NCBI GenBank assembly: GCA_017436865.1
Contig: JAFSCH010000101.1
Location: 1-35,683 of the forward strand
Reading direction: 5' to 3'
Length of the DNA: 35,683 nt
From: Lachnospiraceae bacterium
GTDB taxonomy: Bacteria > Bacillota > Clostridia > Lachnospirales > Lachnospiraceae
A program made the position numbers and the translations under genes. The notes beneath the pieces were generated by a model. The model saw only the letters and a program-made list of their open reading frames with translations. It ran no database searches and was not told the origin of the DNA. The first letter of the stretch is position 1. Every line of letters begins with the position of its first letter. Below, piece after piece: positions 24,895 through 33,608 of this stretch.

Positions 24895-25245
24895 TCAAAA
24901 TTACTCAAAATGTACTAAGTATTATTCTTGATGAACAAGATGTAAAGGTATCAGAAGTGAAAATGGTTCAAAAGAGCTTGTAAGTTTGTTACATTATATG
25001 AAGAATACAACGTTAGATAATCCTGAAATTCAAGTAAAAGATGAAAGGATTATAGAACTGGACAAAATAGTAACAGAAGTAAAAGAATCAAAGGAAGTTA
25101 AAATGAATATTTTAGAAATAGGCATGGCAAAAGGCGAACAAATAGGCATGACTAAAGGCGAATATAAGAAACTTATCTCATAAACCTGTAAGAAACTTGA
25201 TAAAGGGTATACAGTGGAAACATTTCTAGTACTTATCCTCGTGTA
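24895..25245 (+). pseudogene. Rpn-family nuclease pseudogene
   Basis: The left part (24895-24965) matches the N-terminal region of the Rpn gene at 17946 (codons for QNVLSIILDE and DVKV.EVK). It then jumps to the sequence for NGSKELVSLLQYMKNT, so several hundred bases are missing and the frame is broken. The right part is intact for about 65 codons and then has a TAA (25181-25183) where the sister gene at 25482 has CAA in the LISQTCKKL stretch; homology continues past it (CKKLDKGYTVE). Deletion plus nonsense mutation make it a pseudogene. Confidence 0.85.
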
Positions 25246-25306
25246 AGAAAATAGAATTCAAAATATAAAAGATTTTTAAAATAGTAATGAGTTTTTACAT
25301 TTCAAG

Positions 25307-25382
25307 TTTACAAGATAATATGCCTGTGCTATAGTAAGTCGAAAGTTCAAGAAATGCATTTCAGAATACCTGTATTCACAGG
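25307..25382 (+). promoter_or_regulatory. Rpn leader module, copy 2 (promoter, palindrome, hairpin)
   Basis: TTTACA (25307-25312), 17 nt, TATAGT (25330-25335) with extended TGC; then palindrome GAAATGCATTTC (25351-25362) and hairpin CCTGTATTCACAGG (25369-25382) followed by GGAAATT, as in the copy at 17827-17904. It is about 100 nt from the start codon here against about 40 nt in copy 1, and the promoter hexamers are identical. Confidence 0.75.
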
Positions 25383-25481
25383 GAAATTCCATCAGTTAAT
25401 GACAAGTAAATAAAGTAAAAAGAATCAGATAATGAAAATGTCTTTGCACATGCATTATTTTGATTTATAATGGAGGTACGA

Positions 25482-26471
25482 ATGAAACGGAAAAAATGGA
25501 ATATCCACAGATTTTTAGGCATATTTTATCCGAATCGTAAATACAAGGATCGATTATTCCAGAGAGTATTTCGGGAAAAGGAAGATTTGCTGGACTTATA
25601 TAATGCAATGAATCAGACCGAGTATACAGATGCCAGTGAATTAAAGATTACGACCTTAGAGGATGCGATATATTTGTCGATGAAAAATGATATCTCATTT
25701 GTGATATCAGCGACCTTGAATCTATATGAACAACAGTCTACTTTTAATCCCAATATGCCAGTTCGCGGATTGATGTATTTCGCCAGATTATATGAGGCAT
25801 ATATCAATGAAAATAAGCTTGATATTTATGGAAGAAAATTAATCAAACTTCCGGATCCACAGTATGTGATTTTTTATAACGGACGAGAAGAACAGCCGGA
25901 TATGTTGGAATTAAAGCTGTCAGATGCATTTGAAGGAAAGGAAGGTATAGATTATTCCTTAGAATGTAAAGCAAAGCTTCTGAATATCAATATGGAGCAT
26001 AATCAGAGACTGTTACAAAAATGTAAGAGATTGTATGATTATTCGTATTTTATAGCAACGGTAAATGCAAATCTGGATCAAGGTATACGACTTGTAGAGG
26101 CTATCAGAAAAGCGATGGATATCTGTATTGAGCAAGGAATTTTGGAGGATATTCTTTTAAAGAGTAAAAGCGAGGTATTTCATATGTTGTTGACAGAGTA
26201 TGATGAGAAAAAACATTTGAAAAATACTTACAATGAAGGATATGAAAGTGGACAAAGAGAAGGATATGAACATGGGCAGCAGAGTGGCGAATATAAGAAG
26301 CTTATCTCACAAACCTGCAAAAAGCTGAGAAAAGGATATTCTGTAGAAGAAATAGCTGAGTTTTTAGAAGAGGATATAAGTGTTATTTGTAAGATTGTAG
26401 AAGCAGCCAAAATGTATGCGCCAGAGTATGACATAGAAAAGATTTTTGAACAGTTATGGTCAGATAAATAG
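25482..26471 (+). CDS. Rpn-like nuclease family protein, copy 2 (different N-terminal type)
   Basis: About 329 residues. The N-terminal half differs from the Rpn protein at 17946 and is the type with DRLFQRVFREKEDLLDLYNA and then MKNDISFVIS...LYEQQSTFNPNMP; the Asp and Glu-x-Gln residues are compatible with a PD-(D/E)XK core. The C-terminal about 75 residues (GEYKKLISQ, YSVEEIAEFLEEDIS, YAPEYDIEKIFEQLW) are closely related to the tail of the first copy and of the pseudogene. The same tail on two different nuclease heads suggests exchange by recombination. GGAGG (25472-25476) places the start at 25482; ATG 25470 overlaps that site. Probably a recombination-promoting nuclease; its role here is unknown. 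Confidence 0.8.
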   Translation: MKRKKWNIHRFLGIFYPNRKYKDRLFQRVFREKEDLLDLYNAMNQTEYTDASELKITTLEDAIYLSMKNDISFVISATLNLYEQQSTFNPNMPVRGLMYFARLYEAYINENKLDIYGRKLIKLPDPQYVIFYNGREEQPDMLELKLSDAFEGKEGIDYSLECKAKLLNINMEHNQRLLQKCKRLYDYSYFIATVNANLDQGIRLVEAIRKAMDICIEQGILEDILLKSKSEVFHMLLTEYDEKKHLKNTYNEGYESGQREGYEHGQQSGEYKKLISQTCKKLRKGYSVEEIAEFLEEDISVICKIVEAAKMYAPEYDIEKIFEQLWSDK

Positions 26472-26515
26472 TTAAACAAAATGTCAGAAAAATAAAAAAA
26501 TACACAAAATTCTAT

Positions 26516-26544
26516 CGCAATTAACATAATTATGTGCTACAATA
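26516..26544 (+). promoter_or_regulatory. Promoter of the GT4-to-fucosyltransferase operon
   Basis: TCGCAA (26516-26521), 17 nt, TACAAT (26539-26544) with an extended TGC. TATCGCAATTAACATAA is identical to the promoter at 18930-18958. It starts a 280-nt leader. Confidence 0.75.
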
Positions 26545-26824
26545 TATGTAGACTTACTAATCTGAAAAGGGTTAGCAGAAAAACGTATAAGGGTAATACA
26601 CATATGAATGGTTCCAATGATATACTGGGGAGTATGAAGGAATTAAGGCTGCGATAGGAAAGTGTGTAAATAGCAGCAAAAAGCAAATAATGACTTTGTA
26701 TGTAAGGCAGCAGCTATAAAGAATAGCAGGATGATGATAGTATAAGAAGATTTGGAAGCGGGCATATGTGCCCGCTTTTATTGTTGAGAAAAAGGCAGGA
26801 ATACAGGTATTGGAGAAGAGTGTT
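26545..26824 (+). promoter_or_regulatory. Long untranslated leader with terminator-like stem
   Basis: No convincing gene occupies this stretch. It contains a small TACT-GGGG-AGTA hairpin near 26623-26634 and ends with a 9-bp stem AAGCGGGCA (26756-26764)/TGCCCGCTT (26769-26777) followed by TTATTGTTG, which looks like an intrinsic terminator inside the leader. A terminator between promoter and first gene implies attenuation or antitermination. NusG-like LoaP control is known for Firmicute polysaccharide operons, but no such gene is in the window. Confidence 0.55.
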
Positions 26825-27964
26825 GTGAGAAAGGTTAAAGTGCTTAATTTCCCTATGGGAAATACCATGGGGGGGATAACTAGATACGCGCTTACAAATG
26901 GAGCGTTTATAAATCGTGATTTAATACAATTTGATTATGCAGCAATACAAAGAATTTCCAATCCTAGTATATTTATGAAAAATGGGAGTAGGTTCTACCA
27001 ACTTAGCTGCTATCCGTATGAAAATATTGAAAAATTTAGAGAAGAATTTAATGAGATATTGGATGAAAAATATGATGTAATTCATATTCATACTAGATAT
27101 TGGAGCGATTTTTTGGTTGAAGAAATTGCTAAGCAGAGAAATGTTCAAAAGATAATAGTACACGCCCATACGTCAGAAGTTATTTTAAATATGGATTTCC
27201 AAGATTCTGCATATCAAAGAAAAAAAGAGATGCTGACTCGAAAACATTATGAGGTGAGAAGCAGATTAACAGAAGAGGTTGCAACTGAATTTTGGACATG
27301 CTCTAAAGAAGCTAGCCAATGGTTGTATGGAGATAAGATTCCGGAAGATAAGATTTTTTTGCTAGAGAACTCAATAGATGTTTCTAAATTTGTATATCGA
27401 GAAGAATTACGTAATAAAATTCGTAAGGATATGAGTATTCAAGAAAAATTTGTTATTGGGCATGTGGGAAGATTTTCGCCAGAGAAGAATCAACAATTTC
27501 TAATAAAAGTATTCAAGAAATTAAGGGAGCAAGAAGATAATGTTGTTTTTATGTTTGTAGGAGATGGTCCAACTCAGAATACGATTAAGAAAATGGTAGC
27601 AGAGTATGAATTAAATAAAAATGTGCTATTTCTGGGACAGTGTGAGAATGTTTCAGAACTGTTGCAGGTAATGGATGTGTTTTGCTTACCTTCGATTAAA
27701 GAAGGTTTTCCAATTAGTTTAGTAGAGGCTCAATCAGCTGATTTATCATGTATAGCAAGTTCGAATATTACTAAGGATATTAATCTGTTAGGGAAGGTAA
27801 AATTTGTAGATTTGGAAATAGAACAGTGGGTAGAGGAAATTTTGAAAATAAAAAAAGAAATGGCAGTTCGAAAAGATATGTATAAAGAAATGACAATAAA
27901 AGGTTACAATATTCGTGAACAAATTCGAAAACTTGAAAAAAAATATGTAAAGGGAATAATATGA
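26825..27964 (+). CDS. Family 4 glycosyltransferase (GT-B)
   Basis: About 379 residues. The N-terminal half starts KVLNFPMGNTMGGITRY, the nucleotide-fold glycine loop of EpsF/WcaL-like GT4 enzymes; the C-terminal half has GHVGRFSPEKNQQF, FVGDGP, LGQCENVSELL and the donor-site SIKEGFPISLVEAQ (the EX7E region). It transfers a sugar from a nucleotide donor with retention of configuration, probably on a lipid-linked or protein glycan. GTG at 26825 with GGAG 9 nt before is preferred; the frame extends to a GTG at 26768, but that codon lies inside the leader terminator stem. The stop overlaps the next start (ATGA), so the two are translationally coupled. First gene of a long operon. Confidence 0.87.
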   Translation: MRKVKVLNFPMGNTMGGITRYALTNGAFINRDLIQFDYAAIQRISNPSIFMKNGSRFYQLSCYPYENIEKFREEFNEILDEKYDVIHIHTRYWSDFLVEEIAKQRNVQKIIVHAHTSEVILNMDFQDSAYQRKKEMLTRKHYEVRSRLTEEVATEFWTCSKEASQWLYGDKIPEDKIFLLENSIDVSKFVYREELRNKIRKDMSIQEKFVIGHVGRFSPEKNQQFLIKVFKKLREQEDNVVFMFVGDGPTQNTIKKMVAEYELNKNVLFLGQCENVSELLQVMDVFCLPSIKEGFPISLVEAQSADLSCIASSNITKDINLLGKVKFVDLEIEQWVEEILKIKKEMAVRKDMYKEMTIKGYNIREQIRKLEKKYVKGII

Positions 27965-28818
27965 AAACATTTGAACATTGGCAAATTGCATATCGGCAGA
28001 GTGGACAAGCAAAATTTCAATTAGTTCCTAATCCAACATGGGCATGGGCAGCAGACCCGTTTTTGGTGGATTATAGAGGAAAAAAAATGTTGTTTGCTGA
28101 ATTATTTCTATATAAATCTGAACGCAATGGAGTAATAGGGTATTGTGAATTTGATGGAAATAAATTTAGTGAATGGACAGTGTCGATGGATAAACATTGG
28201 CATTTATCATATCCTAATATTTGGGAAGATAATGGAAAACTATATATGTGTCCTGAGTCATATCAAGCAGAGGAAATAGCAATTTATGAATTGATTGAGC
28301 TGCCGAATAAATGGAAAAAAGTAAAGATATTGATGCAAAACGAAAAGTGTGTTGACAGTACTTTTTTTAGATATGCGGGAGAAGAATATTTATTTACATA
28401 TAGATTAACAAACTCCGGAATTATTGGAGAACTTATTTTGTATAAGGTTGGCAAAGATGGAAAATTAATAGAAGGAAAAATCGTTAGTGATAACATAGAA
28501 AATGCGCGTCCGGGAGGGAAAGTTATTGAGAATGATGGAAAGATAATACGTGTGTCGCAAGATAGTGGTAATGGGTATGGTAGCGGACTGGTGTTTAGTG
28601 TGATTGAAAACTTGTATCCTGTTTATCGTGAAACAGAAATTAAAAGAATAAAACCGAAAGATATATCAATAGACAATAGTTCAAAGTATCAAGGGATACA
28701 TACATATAATAAGCTTGGAGAATTAGAAGTTATAGATTTGAAATATAATGTGTTTTCTATAAGAGAGTTCCTAGCTCAAAAAAGGGTTAGAAAAGTGTTT
28801 TTGAATAAGTATTGTTAG
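27961..28818 (+). CDS. Beta-propeller glycan-transferase-like protein (GIPC-transferase N-terminal/GH43-like fold)
   Basis: 285 residues, starting within the stop codon of the previous gene. The motif WAWAADPFLVDYRGKKMLFAELF near the start, then HWHLSYPNIWEDNGKLYMCPES and DSTFFRYAGEEYLF, are the repeated blade signatures of the five-bladed propeller domain found in the N-terminal half of plant GIPC glucosamine transferases and in bacterial polysaccharide loci, often beside formyltransferase-like or GT domains. The Asp and Glu residues in these blades resemble the GH43/GH32 active-site layout. It may be a glycosyltransferase or glycan-binding partner; the function in bacteria is not established. 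No signal peptide is present, so it is cytoplasmic. Confidence 0.7.
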   Translation: MKTFEHWQIAYRQSGQAKFQLVPNPTWAWAADPFLVDYRGKKMLFAELFLYKSERNGVIGYCEFDGNKFSEWTVSMDKHWHLSYPNIWEDNGKLYMCPESYQAEEIAIYELIELPNKWKKVKILMQNEKCVDSTFFRYAGEEYLFTYRLTNSGIIGELILYKVGKDGKLIEGKIVSDNIENARPGGKVIENDGKIIRVSQDSGNGYGSGLVFSVIENLYPVYRETEIKRIKPKDISIDNSSKYQGIHTYNKLGELEVIDLKYNVFSIREFLAQKRVRKVFLNKYC

Positions 28819-28831
28819 TTGTGAGGTTAGA

Positions 28832-29998
28832 ATGGAAAGAACGATAGAAAAAATTGTGATATTTGGAGCAGGTAATGTTGGGAGAATGGCATTACAGATT
28901 TATAAAGAAAATGTAGTTTATTTTATTGATAACAATGAAAAATTATACAATAAGACAATTGATGGATTACTTATAAAAAGTGTGACAGAATTTGTCGGGG
29001 AAAAAGATAAATATAGGTTGGTAATTGCCAGTTATAATCAAAAAATGATGGAAAGACAAATAAGTGAATTAGGGATTACAAATTACGAGCTGTTTTTAGA
29101 AGAACGGCATGGTTATTATGAAACAGAAGAATTGATATTTAATCCATATATTGATAATGAACAACGATTGGTGACGGAACAAGAATATAATGAAAATGTT
29201 GAAAAAAGCTTTCTGCGAGAAGCGGTTAGACAGGAAGTAGATAGGATATATGGAAAACAAGAGATATTTTCACATATAGAAATTGAGACCGTTAATAGAT
29301 GTAATGGTAATTGCGATTTTTGTCCTGTTAGTAAAAAAAATGATACAAGAGAATATATGAAAATGTCTAGACAGTTGTTTGAATCAATAATTGAACAATT
29401 GGCAGAAATGGATTATAGTGGTAAACTAGCTTTATTTTCTAATAATGAACCTTTTTTAGATGATGACATAATAAGTAAGCATAAGTATGCAAGACAGCGT
29501 TTGCCGAAAGCAAGAATGCATCTTTTTACAAATGGAACGTTGTTAACATTAGATAAGTTTATTGATATTATTCCGTATTTGGATGAACTTGTAATTGACA
29601 ATTATCAGCAAGAGTTGAAATTGATTAAGCCTTGTGTGGAAATAGTACGATACTGTGAAGAACATTCTGAATTGAAAAAGAAAGTTACCATTGTTCTTAG
29701 AAAACCACACGAAATTCTGAGCAGTAGGGGGGGCGATGCTCCTAATAGAGAGGAAATGAGAACATATCCAAGTGATACGTGTGTTCTTCCATTTAAACAA
29801 ATGATAATTAGACCTGATGGAAAAGTATCTCTTTGTTGTTGCGATCCGTTAGGTAAAAATACATTAGCAGATCTTAATAAAGAAACATTGTTTGAAGCTT
29901 GGAATAATCAACGTTATAAAATGGTTCGTGAGTGTATACAAAAAGGAAGAAAAGAATGGAAACATTGTGAAAAATGTGATTATTTTTCTTTAGGATAA
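28832..29998 (+). CDS. Radical SAM/SPASM protein with N-terminal Rossmann-like module
   Basis: 388 residues. Residues about 7-90 form the Rossmann-like module (IVIFGAGNVGRMAL, VVYFIDNN). The radical SAM core follows, with the cluster-binding C157-x3-C161-x2-C164 in NRCNGNCDFCPV and FTNGTLLT. A SPASM-like C-terminal region carries more Cys (SDTCVLPF, VSLCCCDP, KHCEKC), likely holding an extra iron-sulfur cluster. It should generate a deoxyadenosyl radical and modify a sugar, polyol or peptide; dehydrogenation or epimerisation of a carbohydrate is plausible because all neighbours act on glycans. Fusion of the module at the N-terminus suggests it binds the same ligand or partner as the methyltransferase-like neighbours. 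GAGG lies before the ATG. An iron-sulfur enzyme in this anaerobe's glycan operon is notable. Confidence 0.85.
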   Translation: MERTIEKIVIFGAGNVGRMALQIYKENVVYFIDNNEKLYNKTIDGLLIKSVTEFVGEKDKYRLVIASYNQKMMERQISELGITNYELFLEERHGYYETEELIFNPYIDNEQRLVTEQEYNENVEKSFLREAVRQEVDRIYGKQEIFSHIEIETVNRCNGNCDFCPVSKKNDTREYMKMSRQLFESIIEQLAEMDYSGKLALFSNNEPFLDDDIISKHKYARQRLPKARMHLFTNGTLLTLDKFIDIIPYLDELVIDNYQQELKLIKPCVEIVRYCEEHSELKKKVTIVLRKPHEILSSRGGDAPNREEMRTYPSDTCVLPFKQMIIRPDGKVSLCCCDPLGKNTLADLNKETLFEAWNNQRYKMVRECIQKGRKEWKHCEKCDYFSLG

Positions 29999-30017
29999 AA
30001 TGTGAGAGGATTTTTTG

Positions 30018-31091
30018 ATGGAAAAAGTAATAGTATTTGGTCATGGAAGATATTACAAAAGCAAAAAGAAAAGTATTGAAGAAAAGTATCAGGTGTGTGC
30101 GTTTCTGGACAATTTAGTTAAAAGCGGAGAGGTGCAATATGATGGTGATATACCTATATACAATCCCTTGGATTTGGACAAGGAATTAGGTTGTCCAATT
30201 CTGATTATGTCTGTAAACTTTTATGAAATGTGTAAGCAACTGATAGAATTGGGGGTACATGAAAAAAGTATTCTGTTTGCAATAAATCTACATCCTTATT
30301 GGAATGAGATGGAGAGGATATTGAGCGAAAAACAATATGACATAAAAGTAAAAGAGAAGAAAGTTGTATTGGAAAACAAGGAGTCAATATATTCATTAGA
30401 ATGCGAAGAAGATTATAAAGTGATTGCTCGACAACTGATAAAAGACGATGATCCATATATTAGTTATATAGCAGAGATGCCTCTAAAACCTGTAAGTAGA
30501 AGATGGGGATTAGAGAGGGGGAAAGCGGTTGATCGCTATTATATAGAGAAATTTTTGGAACAGAATAAAGCAAGTATAACAGGCGAGGTTATGGAAATTG
30601 CAGAAAATACATATACCTATATGTTTGGTGAAAATGTTTCAAAGGCATATGCATTGCATGTCAATGGATGGGGAGAAGGTTGTATTAAAGGGAATTTAGA
30701 ATCTGGAGAAGGAATAATTGCAGAGAGTGTGGATTGTTTGATTTGTACACAAACAATGGAATTCATATTTGATTGCAAGTCGGTTGTTGATAATATTTAC
30801 AGATTATTGAGGAAGAATGGAACAGCATTGATTACGGTTGCAGGTATACGAAATTTATCATTATATGATTATTATAATTGGGGTGAGTATTGGAGGTTTA
30901 CGGCACAATCATTGAGGAAATTGTTTTTAGAGAGGTTTGATGAAAAAAAAGTTGATGTTTTCTCATATGGAAATATAAAAACGACGTTTGCTATGCTATA
31001 TGGAGTGTGTCAGGAAGAAATGCAAGAAAGTGATTTTGAGTATAATGATGAACAATTTCCGCTTATATTAGCTGTAAAAGTTATAAAGTAA
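30018..31091 (+). CDS. Methyltransferase-like protein with N-terminal Rossmann-like module
   Basis: About 357 residues. The N-terminal about 105 residues (KVIVFGHGRYYKSKK, VCAFLDN, ILIMSVNFYEM) are another copy of the Rossmann-like module. The C-terminal half resembles a class I SAM-dependent methyltransferase (GEVMEIAE in place of the usual glycine-rich motif I, DCLICTQTMEFI, GTALITVAG). The poor glycine motif leaves catalysis uncertain; it could also be a related transferase. AGAGGA is 7 nt before ATG 30018; the in-frame TTG at 30015 is less likely. It belongs to the operon between the radical SAM and the second methyltransferase genes, and may methylate a sugar of the glycan (inference). 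Confidence 0.7.
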   Translation: MEKVIVFGHGRYYKSKKKSIEEKYQVCAFLDNLVKSGEVQYDGDIPIYNPLDLDKELGCPILIMSVNFYEMCKQLIELGVHEKSILFAINLHPYWNEMERILSEKQYDIKVKEKKVVLENKESIYSLECEEDYKVIARQLIKDDDPYISYIAEMPLKPVSRRWGLERGKAVDRYYIEKFLEQNKASITGEVMEIAENTYTYMFGENVSKAYALHVNGWGEGCIKGNLESGEGIIAESVDCLICTQTMEFIFDCKSVVDNIYRLLRKNGTALITVAGIRNLSLYDYYNWGEYWRFTAQSLRKLFLERFDEKKVDVFSYGNIKTTFAMLYGVCQEEMQESDFEYNDEQFPLILAVKVIK

Positions 31092-31119
31092 GAAGAGATG
31101 GTCTAAAGGAGATATAAGG

Positions 31120-32328
31120 ATGAAAAAATGTATTATATGGGGAACTGGTATATGGGGAGAGAAAATATGGAATGCATTACAGTATTTTGATTATGAAATA
31201 TTAGTATATTGTGATAATGATATTTCTAAAAAGAAAATTAGAGTGAATGATTGTCCTGTTTTATCGGCTAATGAAGTTAAAGGGATATGCATAGAAAATG
31301 AAGAAGTGGAAATTGTGGTAGCAATTAAGAATGAGAAAGCTAGGCAACAGGTATCAGATCAAATTAGAAGTGAGCTAGGTTTGAAAAATGAAATAAAACG
31401 TGCAGATGAAATATTTGATATTTATTTTGAAATGATGTTAGGTGACATGCATAAAAAGTTAGTTTATAAATGGGATGTTAAGTTGGATGATTACATTGAA
31501 AACTGGTGTAATAATTTGATGAATGAAGTTAAGTCTTGGGTGATGACGGCTGTTAATTTAGATAATGCTTTACATTGGAAATATGATTCATATAGAAGAA
31601 ATCGGTATTTGAATATTGATGGAAAAAAAGAATTACCTATTCAATTAAAGGAACAATCAGTTGTAATGGATATTGGATGTGGATTGTTCTGTAAATATGG
31701 AGACTTATTACCGGATGGAAGCAAAGTAAAATTGATACCAGTGGATGCTTTGGCACATTTTTATAACAATATAAATGCAAGAAAGAGAGACGAAAACCGT
31801 AAAGACTATAGATGCTTTTTTGGCTTGTTTGAGTTTATGGGAAATTCGTGGGATAGAAATTATGCAGATTTGATTATAATTGGAAACGCACTTGATCATT
31901 GTATCGATCCATATAGAAGTTTGTTGGAATGCCTTTGGGTGCTGAAGTGTGGAGGGGTAATCAGGCTTGTGCATGCAAGAGCAGAAGGACTTTATGAAGA
32001 ATGGGAAGGATTACATAAATGGAATTGTGATTATATAGGAAATGATTTTGTTTTGTGGAATAATCAAAATGCAATAAATGTTACTAATGAACTAAATGGT
32101 ATTGCGGATGTACAGTTACATAATTATTTTGATATAGAAGAGGATTTTCGACGAGAATATATCACAGTTGATATAATCAAAAAAACAGATTTTGAATTGT
32201 CAGAATGGGTAGATACTACTAGAGATAATGAGCAGATAATGCGTTTGGCTGCGAATATTATGAATAAATGGGCATATGATAGTGCGACATTGAATGCTAT
32301 GGTTGAGAATATCAGAATGAATGAATAA
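31120..32328 (+). CDS. SAM-dependent methyltransferase with N-terminal Rossmann-like module
   Basis: 402 residues. The module is at about 1-100 (KCIIWGTGIWGEKIW, ILVYCDND, VEIVVAIKNEKA). The C-terminal methyltransferase has a clear motif I, VVMDIGCG, then PVDALAHF as the acidic ribose-binding strand end and DLIIIGNALDHCIDP with VLKCGGVIRLVHA, the post-motif pattern of class I enzymes. It probably methylates a sugar hydroxyl, amine or carboxyl group in glycan assembly. The domain order (module, linker, methyltransferase) repeats that of the gene before it, but the two catalytic domains are not close copies. 28 nt from the previous gene; good ribosome-binding site (AAGGAG) before the ATG. Confidence 0.8.
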   Translation: MKKCIIWGTGIWGEKIWNALQYFDYEILVYCDNDISKKKIRVNDCPVLSANEVKGICIENEEVEIVVAIKNEKARQQVSDQIRSELGLKNEIKRADEIFDIYFEMMLGDMHKKLVYKWDVKLDDYIENWCNNLMNEVKSWVMTAVNLDNALHWKYDSYRRNRYLNIDGKKELPIQLKEQSVVMDIGCGLFCKYGDLLPDGSKVKLIPVDALAHFYNNINARKRDENRKDYRCFFGLFEFMGNSWDRNYADLIIIGNALDHCIDPYRSLLECLWVLKCGGVIRLVHARAEGLYEEWEGLHKWNCDYIGNDFVLWNNQNAINVTNELNGIADVQLHNYFDIEEDFRREYITVDIIKKTDFELSEWVDTTRDNEQIMRLAANIMNKWAYDSATLNAMVENIRMNE

Positions 32329-32345
32329 AAATGGGAGAAAATGTG

Positions 32346-33608
32346 ATGATAAGAGTAAGTGTCGTAATTCCAACGTATAATATGGCAGAGTACATATCGG
32401 TATGTTTAGATAGTGTGATTGCACAAACATTAAATAATATAGAAGTGCTTATTATTGATGATGGAAGTACGGATAATACAAGTGATTTAGTGATGAAATA
32501 TTGCCAAGAGAATTCGAATATTCGATATATATATCAAAAGAATAGCGGTTCAGGAAATGCACGTAATATTGGAATTAGAGCAGCTATGGGGGAATATATA
32601 GCTTTTATGGATGCAGATGATTTTTATCATGCAAATGATATTTTGGAGACTTTGTATACAAAGGCAATTACCAAGAAAGCTGTTATGTGTGGAGGCGATA
32701 TATGCTATTTGAGAAATGGTAAGATTTCTAGCGATGGAATGCGAGAGGGGATGAAAGTAGAGAATGAGGGATGGGTTGAAAAAGAGAATTATCCTACAAT
32801 TGACGGATATGTGACATATATATATAAGAATAGTTTTTTGAAACAAAATAATCTGTTTTTTTTACCATATTTAAGAAATCAAGATGTTCCTTTTTTTCTA
32901 AACTGTATAGCAAAAGCAGGGCGAGTCTATCGCATAAAAAAAGATGTATATTGTTATCGAAAAGGACACAAAAATGTGAACTGGACTATTGAAAAGGTTT
33001 TGGGATACGCAGAAGGAGTAAGGGATGAATTGGAGATATGTAGGAATAATGGTCTCAAATTAATATATAGGAGTAGGTGTAAAGAATTACATGGGGAGTT
33101 TTCTGCACTATTGTATTTTTATGCTACTCAATCGGGTAAAGTGAAAAAACTTATATCAGAGATTAATAGATTGATTGATATAAAAAATGAAGAAAATGGT
33201 ACAAAATTTAAATTTTTGGAGCAGGAAGAAATTGGAGAGTATGTTAGAAGGATAGAAAAAGAAGAACATGAATTGACAAAAATATGTAAATTATTTGATA
33301 AAAAAATAATCTTTGGTGCAGGAGATTTTGGAAGAAGAGTTATAAAATATTTTAAAGAAGTAGATATTAGGGTAGAAGCAGTAGGCGTTTCTAACACAGA
33401 AAATAATCCACCGACTGTAGAAGGGGTAAAGGTGTGTAGTATAGATGATTTTGTACCATGTGCAGAGGAATATCTTGTTATTGTTGCGGTTTATCCGTTT
33501 TTACAGAATGAAGTAAAAGAGCTTTTGCAAAAGAAAAAATTTCATAATGTTTATTTTGCTGATTTAGAACAAATATGCTTATATGAATATGTCAAAAATG
33601 TGAAATAG
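32346..33608 (+). CDS. Family 2 glycosyltransferase with C-terminal Rossmann-like module
   Basis: About 420 residues. The N-terminal GT-A domain has RVSVVIPTYNMAEYI, IIDDGSTDNT, SGSGNARNIGI and the metal-binding DADDFY. From about 315 a Rossmann-like module is attached (KIIFGAGDFGRRVI, VEAVGVSNTEN, YLVIVAVYPFLQNEV), this time at the C-terminus instead of the N-terminus. Presence of the same module in enzymes of different type in one operon suggests a common ligand or docking role. GGGAG (32333-32337) fits ATG 32346; ATG 32331 would overlap it. The gene ends before a 286-nt gap, so it may close the first part of the operon. Confidence 0.86.
   Translation: MIRVSVVIPTYNMAEYISVCLDSVIAQTLNNIEVLIIDDGSTDNTSDLVMKYCQENSNIRYIYQKNSGSGNARNIGIRAAMGEYIAFMDADDFYHANDILETLYTKAITKKAVMCGGDICYLRNGKISSDGMREGMKVENEGWVEKENYPTIDGYVTYIYKNSFLKQNNLFFLPYLRNQDVPFFLNCIAKAGRVYRIKKDVYCYRKGHKNVNWTIEKVLGYAEGVRDELEICRNNGLKLIYRSRCKELHGEFSALLYFYATQSGKVKKLISEINRLIDIKNEENGTKFKFLEQEEIGEYVRRIEKEEHELTKICKLFDKKIIFGAGDFGRRVIKYFKEVDIRVEAVGVSNTENNPPTVEGVKVCSIDDFVPCAEEYLVIVAVYPFLQNEVKELLQKKKFHNVYFADLEQICLYEYVKNVK

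Noticed and set aside
24986-25183. 65-codon frame as a small gene
   Set aside because: It is the in-frame remainder of the Rpn pseudogene, with matching sequence on both sides of its ends.
17946-26471. Rpn genes as a transposon
   Set aside because: Although the family is often labelled 'putative transposase', no terminal inverted repeats, target duplications or DDE transposase are visible; the proteins look like PD-(D/E)XK nucleases.
26768-26824. GTG start giving a longer GT4 protein
   Set aside because: The codon is in the loop of the leader stem and has no ribosome-binding site; the conserved GT4 start lies just after GTG 26825.
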